Assembly: GCF_049276915.1 (NCBI RefSeq)
Contig: NZ_JBASXK010000089.1
Span: 17,112-81,111, forward strand
Reading direction: 5' to 3'
DNA length: 64,000 bases
DNA from: Aestuariivita sp049276915
GTDB taxonomy: Bacteria > Pseudomonadota > Alphaproteobacteria > Rhodobacterales > Rhodobacteraceae
Position numbers and translations under genes: made by a program. The notes beneath the pieces are model-generated. The model saw nothing but the letters and a program-made list of their open reading frames with translations. It searched no databases and was not told the origin of the DNA. This document shows, piece by piece, positions 41,001-49,904 of the stretch (its first letter is position 1; each line of letters starts with the position of its first letter).

Positions 41001-42290
41001 ATGAAAGATCGTCTGCGCGCATTGTTTTGCGACCATCTCAGCGTCATGCGGGGCAAATACCTGCCCCATCACAAGATCGGCGATGACAGTACCCGGTTTT
41101 GTCAGTCGGTGTTCGGTGTGCATTATGATCGCGATCTTCTGGATGCGCCGGGCTCCATGGTAACTGGTGGTTTGCCCGACATGGAACTGACGTGGTGCCA
41201 TGACGATATCCGCCCCGGTTGGGAGCCGGGCACACAGGTGGTTTTGGGCGATCTGCATGACGAAGAAGGCGCGGCCCTGGCTCTGTGCCCGCGCGGAGCG
41301 TTGAAGCGTGCAGTCGCAGCCTGGCAGGCAAAGGGGCTGACGCCCAAGGTCGGGATCGAGTTGGAAGCCTTTGCCTTGCAAAAGGACGAGACCGGGCAGT
41401 TGCAGCCCTATCACGCCCCCGGTGGCGTGGTCTATGGCACCGGGCCGTTTGCCGATCCGCTGCGCTTCAATGACCGGATCTGGGAGGTCGCGGATCAGCT
41501 GGGGTTTCGTGTGGATATGATCACGGCCGAGTTCGACACGCCTCAGTTCGAGTACACTCTGACCTTTGATGATGCGCTCAAGGCGGTGGATGATATCGTG
41601 CTGTTCCGCCTCATGGCGCGCGAGGTCGCGCTGGAGCATGGGATCGTTCTGACATTCATGCCCAAACCCATTGCGCAGGCGGGCGGATCGGGGATGCATG
41701 TGAATTTCTCGTTCACGGATGCGACCGGGGGCAATGCATTGTCCACCGGACCCAAAGGCGGGCCCGAGCATATGAATGACCTGTCACGGGGCTGTGTGGC
41801 GGGGCTGTTGCATCACCACAAGGGGCTGGCCGGGCTGATCGCGCCCACGGCAACCTCCTATCAGCGCCTGCAGCCTGGATCCTTGTCCGGTTACTGGCAG
41901 AACTGGGGTGGGGATCATCGCAACGTGACCACGCGCGTCAGTGGGGAAGGCGGGGCAAAGGCCCGGCTTGAGCACCGCATGGCAGATGCTTCGGCCAATC
42001 CCTATACCGCGGTTGCAGCGGTTTTGCAGGCTGCATTGCTGGGGGTCGAGCGGGGATATGCCCTGCCCGCAATCGAGACGGGCGACGGGTTTGAGAACAC
42101 CGATGCCGGCACGGGCACGGCGGATGATCTGGAAGGCGCTGTGGCCGATCTGTCAGCGGACAAGGTCCTGTCCGAGGCTGTCGGGGCAGAGCTGGTGGCC
42201 AATCATGTCTTCATGAAGCAGAACGAGGTTGGCAAAACCCGCGATCTGGAGGGCGATGCGTTGCGGGATTTCTACGCCTGGTTCGTCTGA
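41001..42290 (+). CDS. Glutamine synthetase-family gamma-glutamyl ligase
   Basis: A 429-residue GS-fold enzyme, shorter than GlnA and without the adenylylation loop of GlnA. Catalytic parts are recognisable: VGIELEAFAL (metal glutamate), GSGMHVNFSF (ATP/metal histidine), SYQRLQPGSLSGYWQNWGGDHRNVTTRVSGEGGAKARLEHRMADASANPY (arginines for glutamyl-phosphate). The N-terminus (RLRALFCDHLSVMRGKYLP) differs from ammonia-using GS. Such enzymes usually join glutamate to amines (PuuA, IpuC and GmaS types). The partner P450 and hydrolase suggest an amine catabolic pathway with an unknown substrate. Confidence 0.92.
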   Translation: MKDRLRALFCDHLSVMRGKYLPHHKIGDDSTRFCQSVFGVHYDRDLLDAPGSMVTGGLPDMELTWCHDDIRPGWEPGTQVVLGDLHDEEGAALALCPRGALKRAVAAWQAKGLTPKVGIELEAFALQKDETGQLQPYHAPGGVVYGTGPFADPLRFNDRIWEVADQLGFRVDMITAEFDTPQFEYTLTFDDALKAVDDIVLFRLMAREVALEHGIVLTFMPKPIAQAGGSGMHVNFSFTDATGGNALSTGPKGGPEHMNDLSRGCVAGLLHHHKGLAGLIAPTATSYQRLQPGSLSGYWQNWGGDHRNVTTRVSGEGGAKARLEHRMADASANPYTAVAAVLQAALLGVERGYALPAIETGDGFENTDAGTGTADDLEGAVADLSADKVLSEAVGAELVANHVFMKQNEVGKTRDLEGDALRDFYAWFV

Positions 42291-42480
42291 GGCAAACGTG
42301 AAACTTGGCTGTGGCACCTGTTCTTCTTGACCAGATACTGCCTGATTAACTGTCTGTTTTTAATTGTGGAAATAGGTTGATGCAGGGCTGCCCGCGTTGC
42401 GCTGTCGCAGTTCTGCTGACTTGGGGCCAAAAAGGTCTAAGTCAGGGTCAGGTTTAAAGGTGACATCATAAGGCGGGCCA

Positions 42481-43872
42481 ATGGACACGCTGCTTCTATC
42501 TCGTATTCAATTTGGCGCGAATATTTCGTTCCATATTCTCTTTCCGACAATCACCATCGCTTTGGGGTGGGTTCTTTTGTTCTTCAAGCTTCGGTTCAAT
42601 GCAACCGGCGAGAAGAAATGGATGGATGCCTATGGCTTCTGGGTAAAAGTTTTCGCGCTGTCCTTCGCGATGGGCGTGGTCAGCGGCATTACCATGTCCT
42701 TCCAGTTCGGCACGAACTGGCCCGGTTTCATGGAAAGCGTCGGCAATATCGCGGGGCCGCTTCTGGCCTATGAGGTGATGACCGCGTTTTTCCTTGAGGC
42801 CGCGTTCCTTGGCATCATGCTGTTTGGAACATCGCGCGTGCCGGGCTGGCTGCACACAACGGCGACGTTCCTTGTGGCCTTCGGGACAACGCTGTCTGCC
42901 TTCTGGATTCTCGTGCTGAACAGCTGGATGCATACTCCGGCGGGCTTCGAGATGCGCGATGGCGTGGCCTTTGCCACGGACTGGTGGGCCATCGTCTTCA
43001 ACCCGTCAATGCCTTATCGCCTGATGCATATGCTTTTGGCATCGGGCCTGACGGTCGCGTTTCTCATCGCCGGCCTGTCGGCCTTCCGCTGGCTGATCGG
43101 GGATCGCTCGGCATCTGTTCGGGCGGCGTTCAAGGTGGCGGTCGTGCTGGCTGCGGTTCTCATTCCGGTACAGATCCTTGTCGGCGACAAGCACGGTCTG
43201 AACACGCTCGAGCATCAGCCGGCAAAAGTGGCCGCGATGGAAGGGCATTGGGATGGTGACAAGTCTCCGGTGCCGCTGATCCTGTTCGCGCTGCCCAATG
43301 AAGAAACCCGTTCGAACGATTTCGAGATTGCCATTCCCTATGTCGGATCGCTGATCCTGACCCATTCGCTGGACGGAAAGATTCCCGGGCTGAATGATTT
43401 CGTCACCGAAACCGGTGAGGTCCTGCACCCCCCTGTGAACGCTGTGTTCTGGAGCTTCCGGGTCATGGTGGCCACCGGGTTGACCATGTTGCTGATGTCC
43501 TGGCTCTCGGTGTTTTTCATGCTGCGGCGCAAAGCCGGGATTTCGGCCCTGCCGCAACCGATGATCTATGGGTTCGTGGCGATGAGCTTTGCGGGGTGGC
43601 TGGCCACGCTGGCAGGCTGGTACACAACCGAGATCGGCCGCCAGCCATGGCTGGTGCATGGGGTTCTGACCACCAAACAGGCTGTCGCCGATGTGCCCGC
43701 ACCCTTGGTCGGCTCTACGCTTGTGGCCTATCTGGTGGTCTATGCGCTGCTTCTGGCCGCCTATATCTATGTGCTGTTCTACCTGGCGCGCAAAGCCGCC
43801 CTGGGAGAGACCTTGCGCTCAACCACGCCGCAATCCGGCGAGGCGATCCCCCGCCAGCTTCCGGCGGAGTGA
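42481..43872 (+). CDS. cydA: Cytochrome bd-type/cyanide-insensitive quinol oxidase subunit I
   Basis: A 463-residue membrane protein with about nine hydrophobic segments. LLSRIQFGANISFHILFPTITIALGWVLLFFKLRF begins the family, with the heme histidine in FHILFP. Other heme and quinol regions are FGTNWPGFMESVGNIAGPLLAYEVMTAFFLEAAFLGIMLFG and GWYTTEIGRQPWLVHGVLTT. The quinol loop is short, as in cyanide-insensitive (CioA) oxidases. The enzyme reduces oxygen with ubiquinol, usually at low oxygen or when the cytochrome c path is blocked. A 190-bp leader precedes it; I saw no clear FnrL box. Confidence 0.94.
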   Translation: MDTLLLSRIQFGANISFHILFPTITIALGWVLLFFKLRFNATGEKKWMDAYGFWVKVFALSFAMGVVSGITMSFQFGTNWPGFMESVGNIAGPLLAYEVMTAFFLEAAFLGIMLFGTSRVPGWLHTTATFLVAFGTTLSAFWILVLNSWMHTPAGFEMRDGVAFATDWWAIVFNPSMPYRLMHMLLASGLTVAFLIAGLSAFRWLIGDRSASVRAAFKVAVVLAAVLIPVQILVGDKHGLNTLEHQPAKVAAMEGHWDGDKSPVPLILFALPNEETRSNDFEIAIPYVGSLILTHSLDGKIPGLNDFVTETGEVLHPPVNAVFWSFRVMVATGLTMLLMSWLSVFFMLRRKAGISALPQPMIYGFVAMSFAGWLATLAGWYTTEIGRQPWLVHGVLTTKQAVADVPAPLVGSTLVAYLVVYALLLAAYIYVLFYLARKAALGETLRSTTPQSGEAIPRQLPAE

Positions 43873-43878
43873 ACGGAT

Positions 43879-44889
43879 ATGGAGCTTTTTGGAGACCCCA
43901 ATGTCTGGTTGCCTCTGACCTTCGCGGGGCTGATGGGCCTGTCGATCCTGATCTATGTTGTTCTGGATGGGTTCGATCTGGGCGTGGGGGTTCTGTTTCC
44001 CTTTGCCGATGACGATGAAAAAGACATGATGGTCGCGTCGATCGGCCCCTTTTGGGATGCCAATGAAACCTGGCTGGTCCTTGCCGTGGGCATGCTGCTT
44101 GTGGCCTTTCCGTCCGCGCATGGAACGATCCTGACGGCGCTCTATCTGCCGGTCGCGGTGATGCTGATTGGCCTGATCCTTCGCGGGGTTGCCTTTGAGT
44201 TTCGTGTAAAGGCCCCGATACCGCACAAGAGACTTTGGAACGGCGCGTTCTTTGCTGGATCAATGATGACCTCGCTGTCACAGGGATACATGCTGGGGCT
44301 GTACATCATGGGCCTTGAACAAAACTGGGCCACATGGGTGTTTGGCGCGCTTACTGCGATCTTTCTGACCGTGGGGTATTCGTTCATCGGTGCGACCTGG
44401 CTGATCCTGAAGACCTCGGACGCGCTTCAGAAAAAAGCTGTTGCCTGGGCGCGTGGCGGCATTTGGGGGCTGATCCTGGGGCTGGCTGCGATCTCGATGG
44501 CCTCGCCCATGGTCAGCGAGCGGATCTGGGCCAAGTGGTTCTCGGTGCCCGAGATCTTCGCACTGGCCCCGCTGCCTCTGATGTCCGTTGCGCTGGTTGT
44601 GCTGCTGTGGATGGCACTCAAACGCCTGCCCACAAACGACGACAGCTGGGCATGGTTTCCCTTTGTCACGTCGATCGTCTTGTTCATGCTGTCTTTCTTC
44701 GGCCTGGCCTATTCGTTCTATCCCTATGTCGTGCCCGAACAATTGACGATCTATGAAGCTGCCAGTGCACCGGAAAGCCTGTTTATCATCCTCATCGGCA
44801 CCTGTGTGGTGCTGCCGATGATCGGCGGATACACCGTGCTGTCCTACATGGTGTTTCGCGGCAAGGCGCGGGAACTGCGCTACGACTGA
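43879..44889 (+). CDS. cydB: Cytochrome bd-type quinol oxidase subunit II
   Basis: A 336-residue membrane partner of the subunit above, starting 6 bp after its stop. LTFAGLMGLSILIYVVLDGFDLGVGVLFPFADDDEKDMMVASIGPFWDANETWLVLAVGMLLVAFPSAHGTILTALYLPV is the standard CydB N-terminus. No cydX-like small gene and no cydDC exporter genes follow; their absence is usual for CIO-type operons. Confidence 0.95.
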   Translation: MELFGDPNVWLPLTFAGLMGLSILIYVVLDGFDLGVGVLFPFADDDEKDMMVASIGPFWDANETWLVLAVGMLLVAFPSAHGTILTALYLPVAVMLIGLILRGVAFEFRVKAPIPHKRLWNGAFFAGSMMTSLSQGYMLGLYIMGLEQNWATWVFGALTAIFLTVGYSFIGATWLILKTSDALQKKAVAWARGGIWGLILGLAAISMASPMVSERIWAKWFSVPEIFALAPLPLMSVALVVLLWMALKRLPTNDDSWAWFPFVTSIVLFMLSFFGLAYSFYPYVVPEQLTIYEAASAPESLFIILIGTCVVLPMIGGYTVLSYMVFRGKARELRYD

Positions 44890-44896
44890 TCCTTGA

Positions 44897-44925
44897 CCCC
44901 ACGGTTTATTGCAGAAATCGTGGGG
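44897..44925. terminator. Stem-loop after cydB
   Basis: CCCCACG-G-TTT pairs with AAA-T-CGTGGGG (11 pairs with one G-U) around a 7-base loop, starting 7 bp after the cydB stop. No T run follows on the plus strand, so it is an imperfect intrinsic terminator or an mRNA 3'-end stabiliser. It separates cydAB from mutL. Confidence 0.45.
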
Positions 44926-44993
44926 ACTGGCAGGTGGAATGCGCGCGCGATTGCGGTGGCAGAATCGCGTCGGGACATGCTAGGTTTAGCGTT

Positions 44994-46832
44994 ATGGCCA
45001 TCCCAGACCGCAATATCGGCGATTTTCGCCCTGTAATCCGTCAGTTGGACGAGGGCGCGATCAATCGTATCGCCGCCGGTGAAGTCGTCGAACGCCCTGC
45101 CTCTGCCGTCAAGGAACTGGTCGAGAATGCGATTGATGCAGGCTCCACGCGGATTTCCATAGATTATGCGGATGGCGGCAAGACCCTGATCCGCGTCACG
45201 GATGATGGCTGTGGGATTGCGCCTCCGGATCTGGAGCTGGCACTGGCGCGCCATGCGACATCCAAGATCGACGGCAGCGATCTTTTGAACATCCACACCT
45301 TCGGGTTTCGCGGAGAAGCCCTGGCCTCGCTGGCGGCTGTCGGTCGTCTGACGCTGACAAGCCGGGCCCCGGGCCATGAGGCGGCGATGCTGAAAGTCGC
45401 CGGCGGGCGGATGGATCCGGTGAAACCTGCCGCCCTGCGTGCAGGCACCGTCGTGGAACTGCGCGACCTGTTTTTCGCCACGCCGGCGCGGCTCAAGTTC
45501 CTGCGCTCGGACCGGGCCGAGACACAGGCGGTCACGGATGCGGTCAAACGGCTGGCCATGGCCGAGCCCGGGGTGTCCTTCACCCTGCGCGATGTCACGG
45601 GCGGAGGCGAAGGCCGCATAACCTTCCGCGCGGATGCAGAGCAGGGAGACTTGTTTGACGCATTGCGCGCGCGGCTGGGGCGCATTCTTGGCGCGGATTT
45701 CGTCGAGAATGCTTTGCCCGTTGATGCAACGCGGGACGGATTGCGTCTGATGGGCTACGCCGCGCTTCCGACATATTCGCGCGGCGCGGCGGTGGCGCAG
45801 TACCTCTTCGTCAATGGCCGGCCCGTGCGCGACAAGATGCTGGGCGGAGCATTGCGCGCAGCCTATATGGATTTTCTCAGCCGCGACCGCCATCCGGCGG
45901 CTGCACTGTTCTTTGACTGCGATCCCAACCTTGTCGATGTGAACGTCCATCCGGCCAAGACCGAAGTGCGGTTTCGCGATCCGGGCGTGGCGCGCGGCTT
46001 GATCATTTCCGCGCTGCGCCATGCCCTGGCCGAGGCCGGGCATCGTGCATCCTCGACCCTGGCAGGTGCCACCCTCGGGGCGATGCGGCCCGAACCCGCA
46101 GCCGCACCCGGCCGGGTCTATCAGATGGATCGTCCTTCGCGTGGTGCGCGTGTCGCGGCTTATCAGGGGCAGGCTCCCGAGGGGTTTGCAGAACTGTCCG
46201 AGGGCTATTCGGCGCGGGTGTTCGATGTACCATCACAAGAACAGACGGATGCATTGCCGCTGGGGACCGCGCGCGGACAGGTGCACGAGAACTACATCAT
46301 CGCCCAGACCGCAACTGGCATGGTGATTGTTGATCAGCATGCGGCCCACGAGCGGCTGGTCTATGAAAAGCTCAAACAGCAGATGGCCCGGAACGGGGTT
46401 GCGTCCCAGGCTTTGCTGATCCCCGAGATCGTGGAACTGAGCGAGGGCGATTGCGCGCGGCTGCTCAGTGTCGCTGACGAGCTTGCAGGCTTTGGTCTGG
46501 GAATAGAACCCTTCGGAGGCGGAGCCATCGCAGTACGCGAAACCCCCGCAATTCTGGGAGATGTGGACGCCAGGGCGATGATCCTCGACATTCTGGACGA
46601 ACTGGCGGATCAGGGCCAAAGCGCAAACCTGCAGGCCCGTATCGAGGCGATCCTCAGCCGGGTGGCCTGCCATGGCTCGATCCGCTCAGGCCGGCGGATG
46701 CGGGCCGAAGAGATGAACGCGCTGTTGCGCGAAATGGAAGCCACCCCGCATTCCGGACAATGCAACCATGGCCGGCCCACCTATGTGGAACTGAAGCTGA
46801 GCGATATAGAACGGTTGTTTGGACGCACATGA
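44994..46832 (+). CDS. mutL: DNA mismatch repair protein MutL
   Basis: A 612-residue mismatch repair protein. The N-terminal GHKL ATPase has AINRIAAGEVVERPASAVKELVENAIDAGS, TDDGCGI and HTFGFRGEALASLAAV; a transducer domain and a flexible linker (residues about 330-420) follow. The C-terminal domain carries the endonuclease motif DQHAAHERLVYEK (DQHAx2Ex4E), plus ACHGSIRSG and CNHGRPTYVEL, so this is the nicking type of MutL used by bacteria without MutH. The frame is open to 44934; MAIPDRNIGDFRPVIRQLDE at 44994 is the sensible start. The stop overlaps rmuC. Confidence 0.96.
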   Translation: MAIPDRNIGDFRPVIRQLDEGAINRIAAGEVVERPASAVKELVENAIDAGSTRISIDYADGGKTLIRVTDDGCGIAPPDLELALARHATSKIDGSDLLNIHTFGFRGEALASLAAVGRLTLTSRAPGHEAAMLKVAGGRMDPVKPAALRAGTVVELRDLFFATPARLKFLRSDRAETQAVTDAVKRLAMAEPGVSFTLRDVTGGGEGRITFRADAEQGDLFDALRARLGRILGADFVENALPVDATRDGLRLMGYAALPTYSRGAAVAQYLFVNGRPVRDKMLGGALRAAYMDFLSRDRHPAAALFFDCDPNLVDVNVHPAKTEVRFRDPGVARGLIISALRHALAEAGHRASSTLAGATLGAMRPEPAAAPGRVYQMDRPSRGARVAAYQGQAPEGFAELSEGYSARVFDVPSQEQTDALPLGTARGQVHENYIIAQTATGMVIVDQHAAHERLVYEKLKQQMARNGVASQALLIPEIVELSEGDCARLLSVADELAGFGLGIEPFGGGAIAVRETPAILGDVDARAMILDILDELADQGQSANLQARIEAILSRVACHGSIRSGRRMRAEEMNALLREMEATPHSGQCNHGRPTYVELKLSDIERLFGRT

Positions 46833-48064
46833 TCCAGATTGGCGAAGAAACCTATGCGCTCGGCGATCCTTTGGTGATTGCAGCCCTTGTCGGAGCCGGG
46901 GTGGTTTTGCTGATCCTGCTGCTTCTGGTGCTGGCAGTGCGCGCCGCAGGCCGCTCTGCGCGGCTGGCCGAGCCTCTGGCGCAGCAGATGGGCATTCTGG
47001 GCGGCCATGTGCAGCAACTGGGTCTGGGGCAGGAGCAATTGCGCGGTGGCCTTCAGATGGTGTCCGACACTCAGGCCTATGCGCAGACACAGGTGATCCA
47101 GACCATGGAAGCCCGTCTGGGCGCGGTTCAGCAGCAACTGCAGGACCGTCTGGCCGATAACGCCATGCGCCAGAACAGGGCGCTGACCGAGATGCAGGAG
47201 CGGATGAAGGAAAGCCTGCACGGCTCGTCCAAACAGACCACCGCCTCGCTCAGCCAGCTGCAAGAGAGGCTGTCGGCCATCGACAAGGCCCAGGACAACA
47301 TCACCAAACTCTCGGGCGATGTGCTGAGCCTGCAGGATATCCTGTCCAACAAGCAAACGCGCGGGGCATTCGGGGAAATTCAGCTGAACGATATCGTCTC
47401 CAAGGCGCTGCCATCGGATGCCTATACGTTTCAGGCCACGCTGACAAACGGGCGGCGGGCCGATTGTCTGATCCATCTGCCCAACCCGCCCGGGCCGATC
47501 GTGATCGATTCCAAATTCCCGCTCGAGGCCTATGAGGCGCTGCGCAGGGCGGGCAGTGAACCCGAGCTCAAACTGGCCGCCGGGCAGATGAAGACGGCGG
47601 TGCGCGCCCATATCAAGGCGATTTCCGAGAAATACATTCTGGATGGCGAAACCGCAGATGGTGCATTGATGTTCCTGCCATCCGAAGCGGTCTATGCCGA
47701 ACTGCACGCCAATTTTCCCGAACTCGTGCGCGAGGGCTTTGCGGCGCGCGTCTGGATCGTCTCGCCCACCACCTGCATGGCGACCCTGAACACGATGCGC
47801 GCAATCCTCAAGGACGCGCGGATGCGCGAACAGACAGGCGCGATCCGAAAAACGCTGCGCCAGCTGCACCGCGACGTTGAGATCGTCGTAGAGCGCGTGT
47901 CGAAGCTCGACACCCATTTCCGTCAGGCGCGAGAAGACGTCGAAGGCATCGGTATCGCGGCAGAACGCGCAGGCAAACGCGCAGCCCGGCTCGACAATTT
48001 CGATTTCGAGGAACTCTCGCCGGAAGAACCCACCAACGTGGTGCCCTTGACCGACAAGGGCTGA
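46829..48064 (+). CDS. rmuC: DNA recombination protein RmuC
   Basis: A 411-residue protein with an N-terminal membrane helix (VIAALVGAGVVLLILLLLVLAVRA), a long coiled coil (residues about 55-180, rich in glutamine) and the RmuC nuclease-like domain: KQTRGAFGEIQLNDIVSKALP, VIDSKFPLEAYEAL, MKTAVRAHIKAISEKYIL, ALMFLPSEAVYAELHANFPELV, VWIVSPTTCMATLNTMRAILKD. RmuC limits inversions at short inverted repeats. The ATG overlaps the mutL stop (ATGA), so the two repair genes are coupled. Confidence 0.94.
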   Translation: MIQIGEETYALGDPLVIAALVGAGVVLLILLLLVLAVRAAGRSARLAEPLAQQMGILGGHVQQLGLGQEQLRGGLQMVSDTQAYAQTQVIQTMEARLGAVQQQLQDRLADNAMRQNRALTEMQERMKESLHGSSKQTTASLSQLQERLSAIDKAQDNITKLSGDVLSLQDILSNKQTRGAFGEIQLNDIVSKALPSDAYTFQATLTNGRRADCLIHLPNPPGPIVIDSKFPLEAYEALRRAGSEPELKLAAGQMKTAVRAHIKAISEKYILDGETADGALMFLPSEAVYAELHANFPELVREGFAARVWIVSPTTCMATLNTMRAILKDARMREQTGAIRKTLRQLHRDVEIVVERVSKLDTHFRQAREDVEGIGIAAERAGKRAARLDNFDFEELSPEEPTNVVPLTDKG

Positions 48065-48077
48065 CGGTCCCACTCCT

Positions 48078-48105
48078 GCTTCTTTCTGGTCGCAAATACC
48101 CAAAA
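48078..48105. repeat. Dispersed intergenic repeat, copy 3
   Basis: GCTTCTTTCTGGTC, GC, AAATACCCAAAA, 13 bp after the rmuC stop and in the 120-bp convergent gap before the FAH-family gene end. It is the closest match to copy 1 at 301-328 and carries the same CTCCT-like flank as copies 2 and 4. Confidence 0.7.
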
Positions 48106-48184
48106 AGCAACATCGGTGCCGCGCGACGTGGGATGTCAGATCCTGATCAGCGAAACGCCCTGCCGATCCGCCAGGGATCAATGC

Positions 48185-49111
48185 CTATGGTTTGACGATC
48201 CTGTTGGACAAGGTGCCGATCTTCTCGATCGTCAGCTCGAAACGGTCTGCGTCCTGCAGCTGTTTGCCCAGTTCCAGCCCACAGCCTGTGCCCACCGTGC
48301 CCGAGCCGATCACCTCACCGGGATAGAGCGTTTCGCTGGCCGAGATATGTTCGATGATCCGGCCGAAATCATGGTGCATCTCACTGGAATTCCCGCCCCC
48401 CCAGCGCTCACCGTTTACCGTCAGTTCCATGGCAAGACTGGCCGGATGGGCGATCTCATCCGCCGTCGTGATCCAGGGGCCAAGGATGTTTCCAGTGTCG
48501 AAATCCTTGCCCTTGGCGGGGCCAAGCTGGCCAGGCATTTCGATCATCTGGGCATCGCGCGCCGAGACATCGTTGAGGATCGAATAGCCAAAGATATAGC
48601 CGGGCGCATCGGCCGCCGAGATATCCTTGCCCTTCTTTCCGATGATGATGGCCAGTTCCAGTTCCACATCCAGATGCGCAGCATAAGATGGCCAGATCAC
48701 ATCCGCGCCATGCCCGATAAAGGACATGCGGTTGCCCTTGTAGTAAATCGGCTGATCGTACCAGACGGGCGGGATCATAAAGGGACGGCCCGTCATCTTT
48801 TCCGCCCGCGCAAAGCTGTTCTTGAGATGTGTTTCAAACACCAGGCAATCGCGGTACTGCACCGGCAGGATTGGCGGGCAGAAGGTGATGTCTTCCTCCA
48901 GCAAGATCGCGGCATTTGTGGAATTGGCAATCAGGGATCCCGCCAGATCCAGGGCCGCATCGGAATTATAGATGACCGACAGCATATCGACGAAAAGCGC
49001 GGCATTCTCGTTGGCATGTTCGGCCGCGAGATGCAGATCCAGCATCTTTCCTTCGCCCAGATCGGCGACAACGCGGTCGCGGGTGTCGTAACGGACGGTT
49101 CCAAGTCTCAT
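48185..49111 (-). CDS. Fumarylacetoacetate hydrolase-family protein
   Basis: A 308-residue enzyme of the FAH superfamily, which cleaves carbon-carbon bonds or decarboxylates and tautomerises products of ring fission. The metal triad is seen in LELAIIIGKKGKDIS (Glu), the DVSARDAQ region and ILGPWITTADEI; GSGTVGTGCGLELGK near the end is also typical. It is the last gene of a dctPQM-cyclase-FAH operon, 5 bp after the cyclase-family gene. The substrate is probably an acid released from an imported carboxylate, which is inference. Confidence 0.9.
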   Translation of the reverse strand: MRLGTVRYDTRDRVVADLGEGKMLDLHLAAEHANENAALFVDMLSVIYNSDAALDLAGSLIANSTNAAILLEEDITFCPPILPVQYRDCLVFETHLKNSFARAEKMTGRPFMIPPVWYDQPIYYKGNRMSFIGHGADVIWPSYAAHLDVELELAIIIGKKGKDISAADAPGYIFGYSILNDVSARDAQMIEMPGQLGPAKGKDFDTGNILGPWITTADEIAHPASLAMELTVNGERWGGGNSSEMHHDFGRIIEHISASETLYPGEVIGSGTVGTGCGLELGKQLQDADRFELTIEKIGTLSNRIVKP

Positions 49112-49116
49112 GTGAT

Positions 49117-49893
49117 CTACTCCTCGAGTATCGCGACGGCGCGGGTAAATCCGGCCGAGGCAGCTTTGATCTTGAACGGAAAGGCCGAGACCGTGAAACC
49201 GGTGTCGGGCAACTGGTCAAGATTGGTCATCTTCTCGATCTGGCAATATCCCTGATCCATCCCCGCGCGGTGGCCTTCCCAGATGATCGATGCATCTCCT
49301 GTTCTGGCGTATTCCCTTGCGGTATGGGCAAAAGGCGCGTCCCAGCTCCAGGCATCGGTTCCGACCATGCGCACGCCTTTGGATGTCAGGAAATTCGTCG
49401 CCTCCCGCCCAAAGCCACAGCCTTTCAGCAGATAGTCCTCCTGCCCATAATGCGAACCTGCGGCCGTGTTCACAAGCACGATGTCGAGCGGCTGAAGATC
49501 ATGGCCTATCCGGGCAAGTTCCGCCTCGATCTCTGCGGCGTTGACCACATGCCCATCGGGTTTGTCACGAAAGTCGAACTTCACACCCGCGCCAAAGCAC
49601 CACTCCAGCGGCACCTCGTCGATGGTCATTGCACGCGCGCCTTTGTTCATGGTCGAGTGATAGTGATAGGGCGCATCCACATGGGTGCCATTGTGGGTCG
49701 CGATCTGCAGGCGCTCGATCGCCCAGCCTTCGCCCCCGGGCAGGTCTTCTTTGCGCAGGCCCGGAAAGAACATCATGACCTGTTCTGCGGTTTGCTGGTG
49801 ATCCAGGTATTCGATCTGGGGCAGCATCATCGGCGGATCGGATGCGATGCCGGTCTCCAGGGGAACAGAAAGGTCGATGTATCGGCGCGGCAT
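49117..49893 (-). CDS. Cyclase-family metal-dependent hydrolase
   Basis: A 258-residue protein of the cyclase/kynurenine formamidase family. The metal motif is in IATHNGTHVDAPYHYHSTMNKGA (HxGTHxDxPxH), with the further active-site segment DIVLVNTAAGSHYGQEDYLLKGCGFGREATNFL. Relatives hydrolyse N-formylkynurenine, isatin or cyclic amides and lactones. It sits between the TRAP permease and the FAH gene and likely performs one catabolic step on the imported substrate. Confidence 0.9.
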   Translation of the reverse strand: MPRRYIDLSVPLETGIASDPPMMLPQIEYLDHQQTAEQVMMFFPGLRKEDLPGGEGWAIERLQIATHNGTHVDAPYHYHSTMNKGARAMTIDEVPLEWCFGAGVKFDFRDKPDGHVVNAAEIEAELARIGHDLQPLDIVLVNTAAGSHYGQEDYLLKGCGFGREATNFLTSKGVRMVGTDAWSWDAPFAHTAREYARTGDASIIWEGHRAGMDQGYCQIEKMTNLDQLPDTGFTVSAFPFKIKAASAGFTRAVAILEE

Positions 49894-49904
49894 GAGGGCT
49901 CCTT

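Noticed and set aside
42291..42480. FNR/FnrL-type box in front of cydAB
   Set aside because: I looked for TTGAT-N4-ATCAA; only partial half-sites (GATTAA, TTGATG) occur without the proper symmetry.
44890..44993. A cydX-like small gene after cydB
   Set aside because: No short membrane frame with a ribosome site is present; the gap holds only the stem-loop and the mutL leader.
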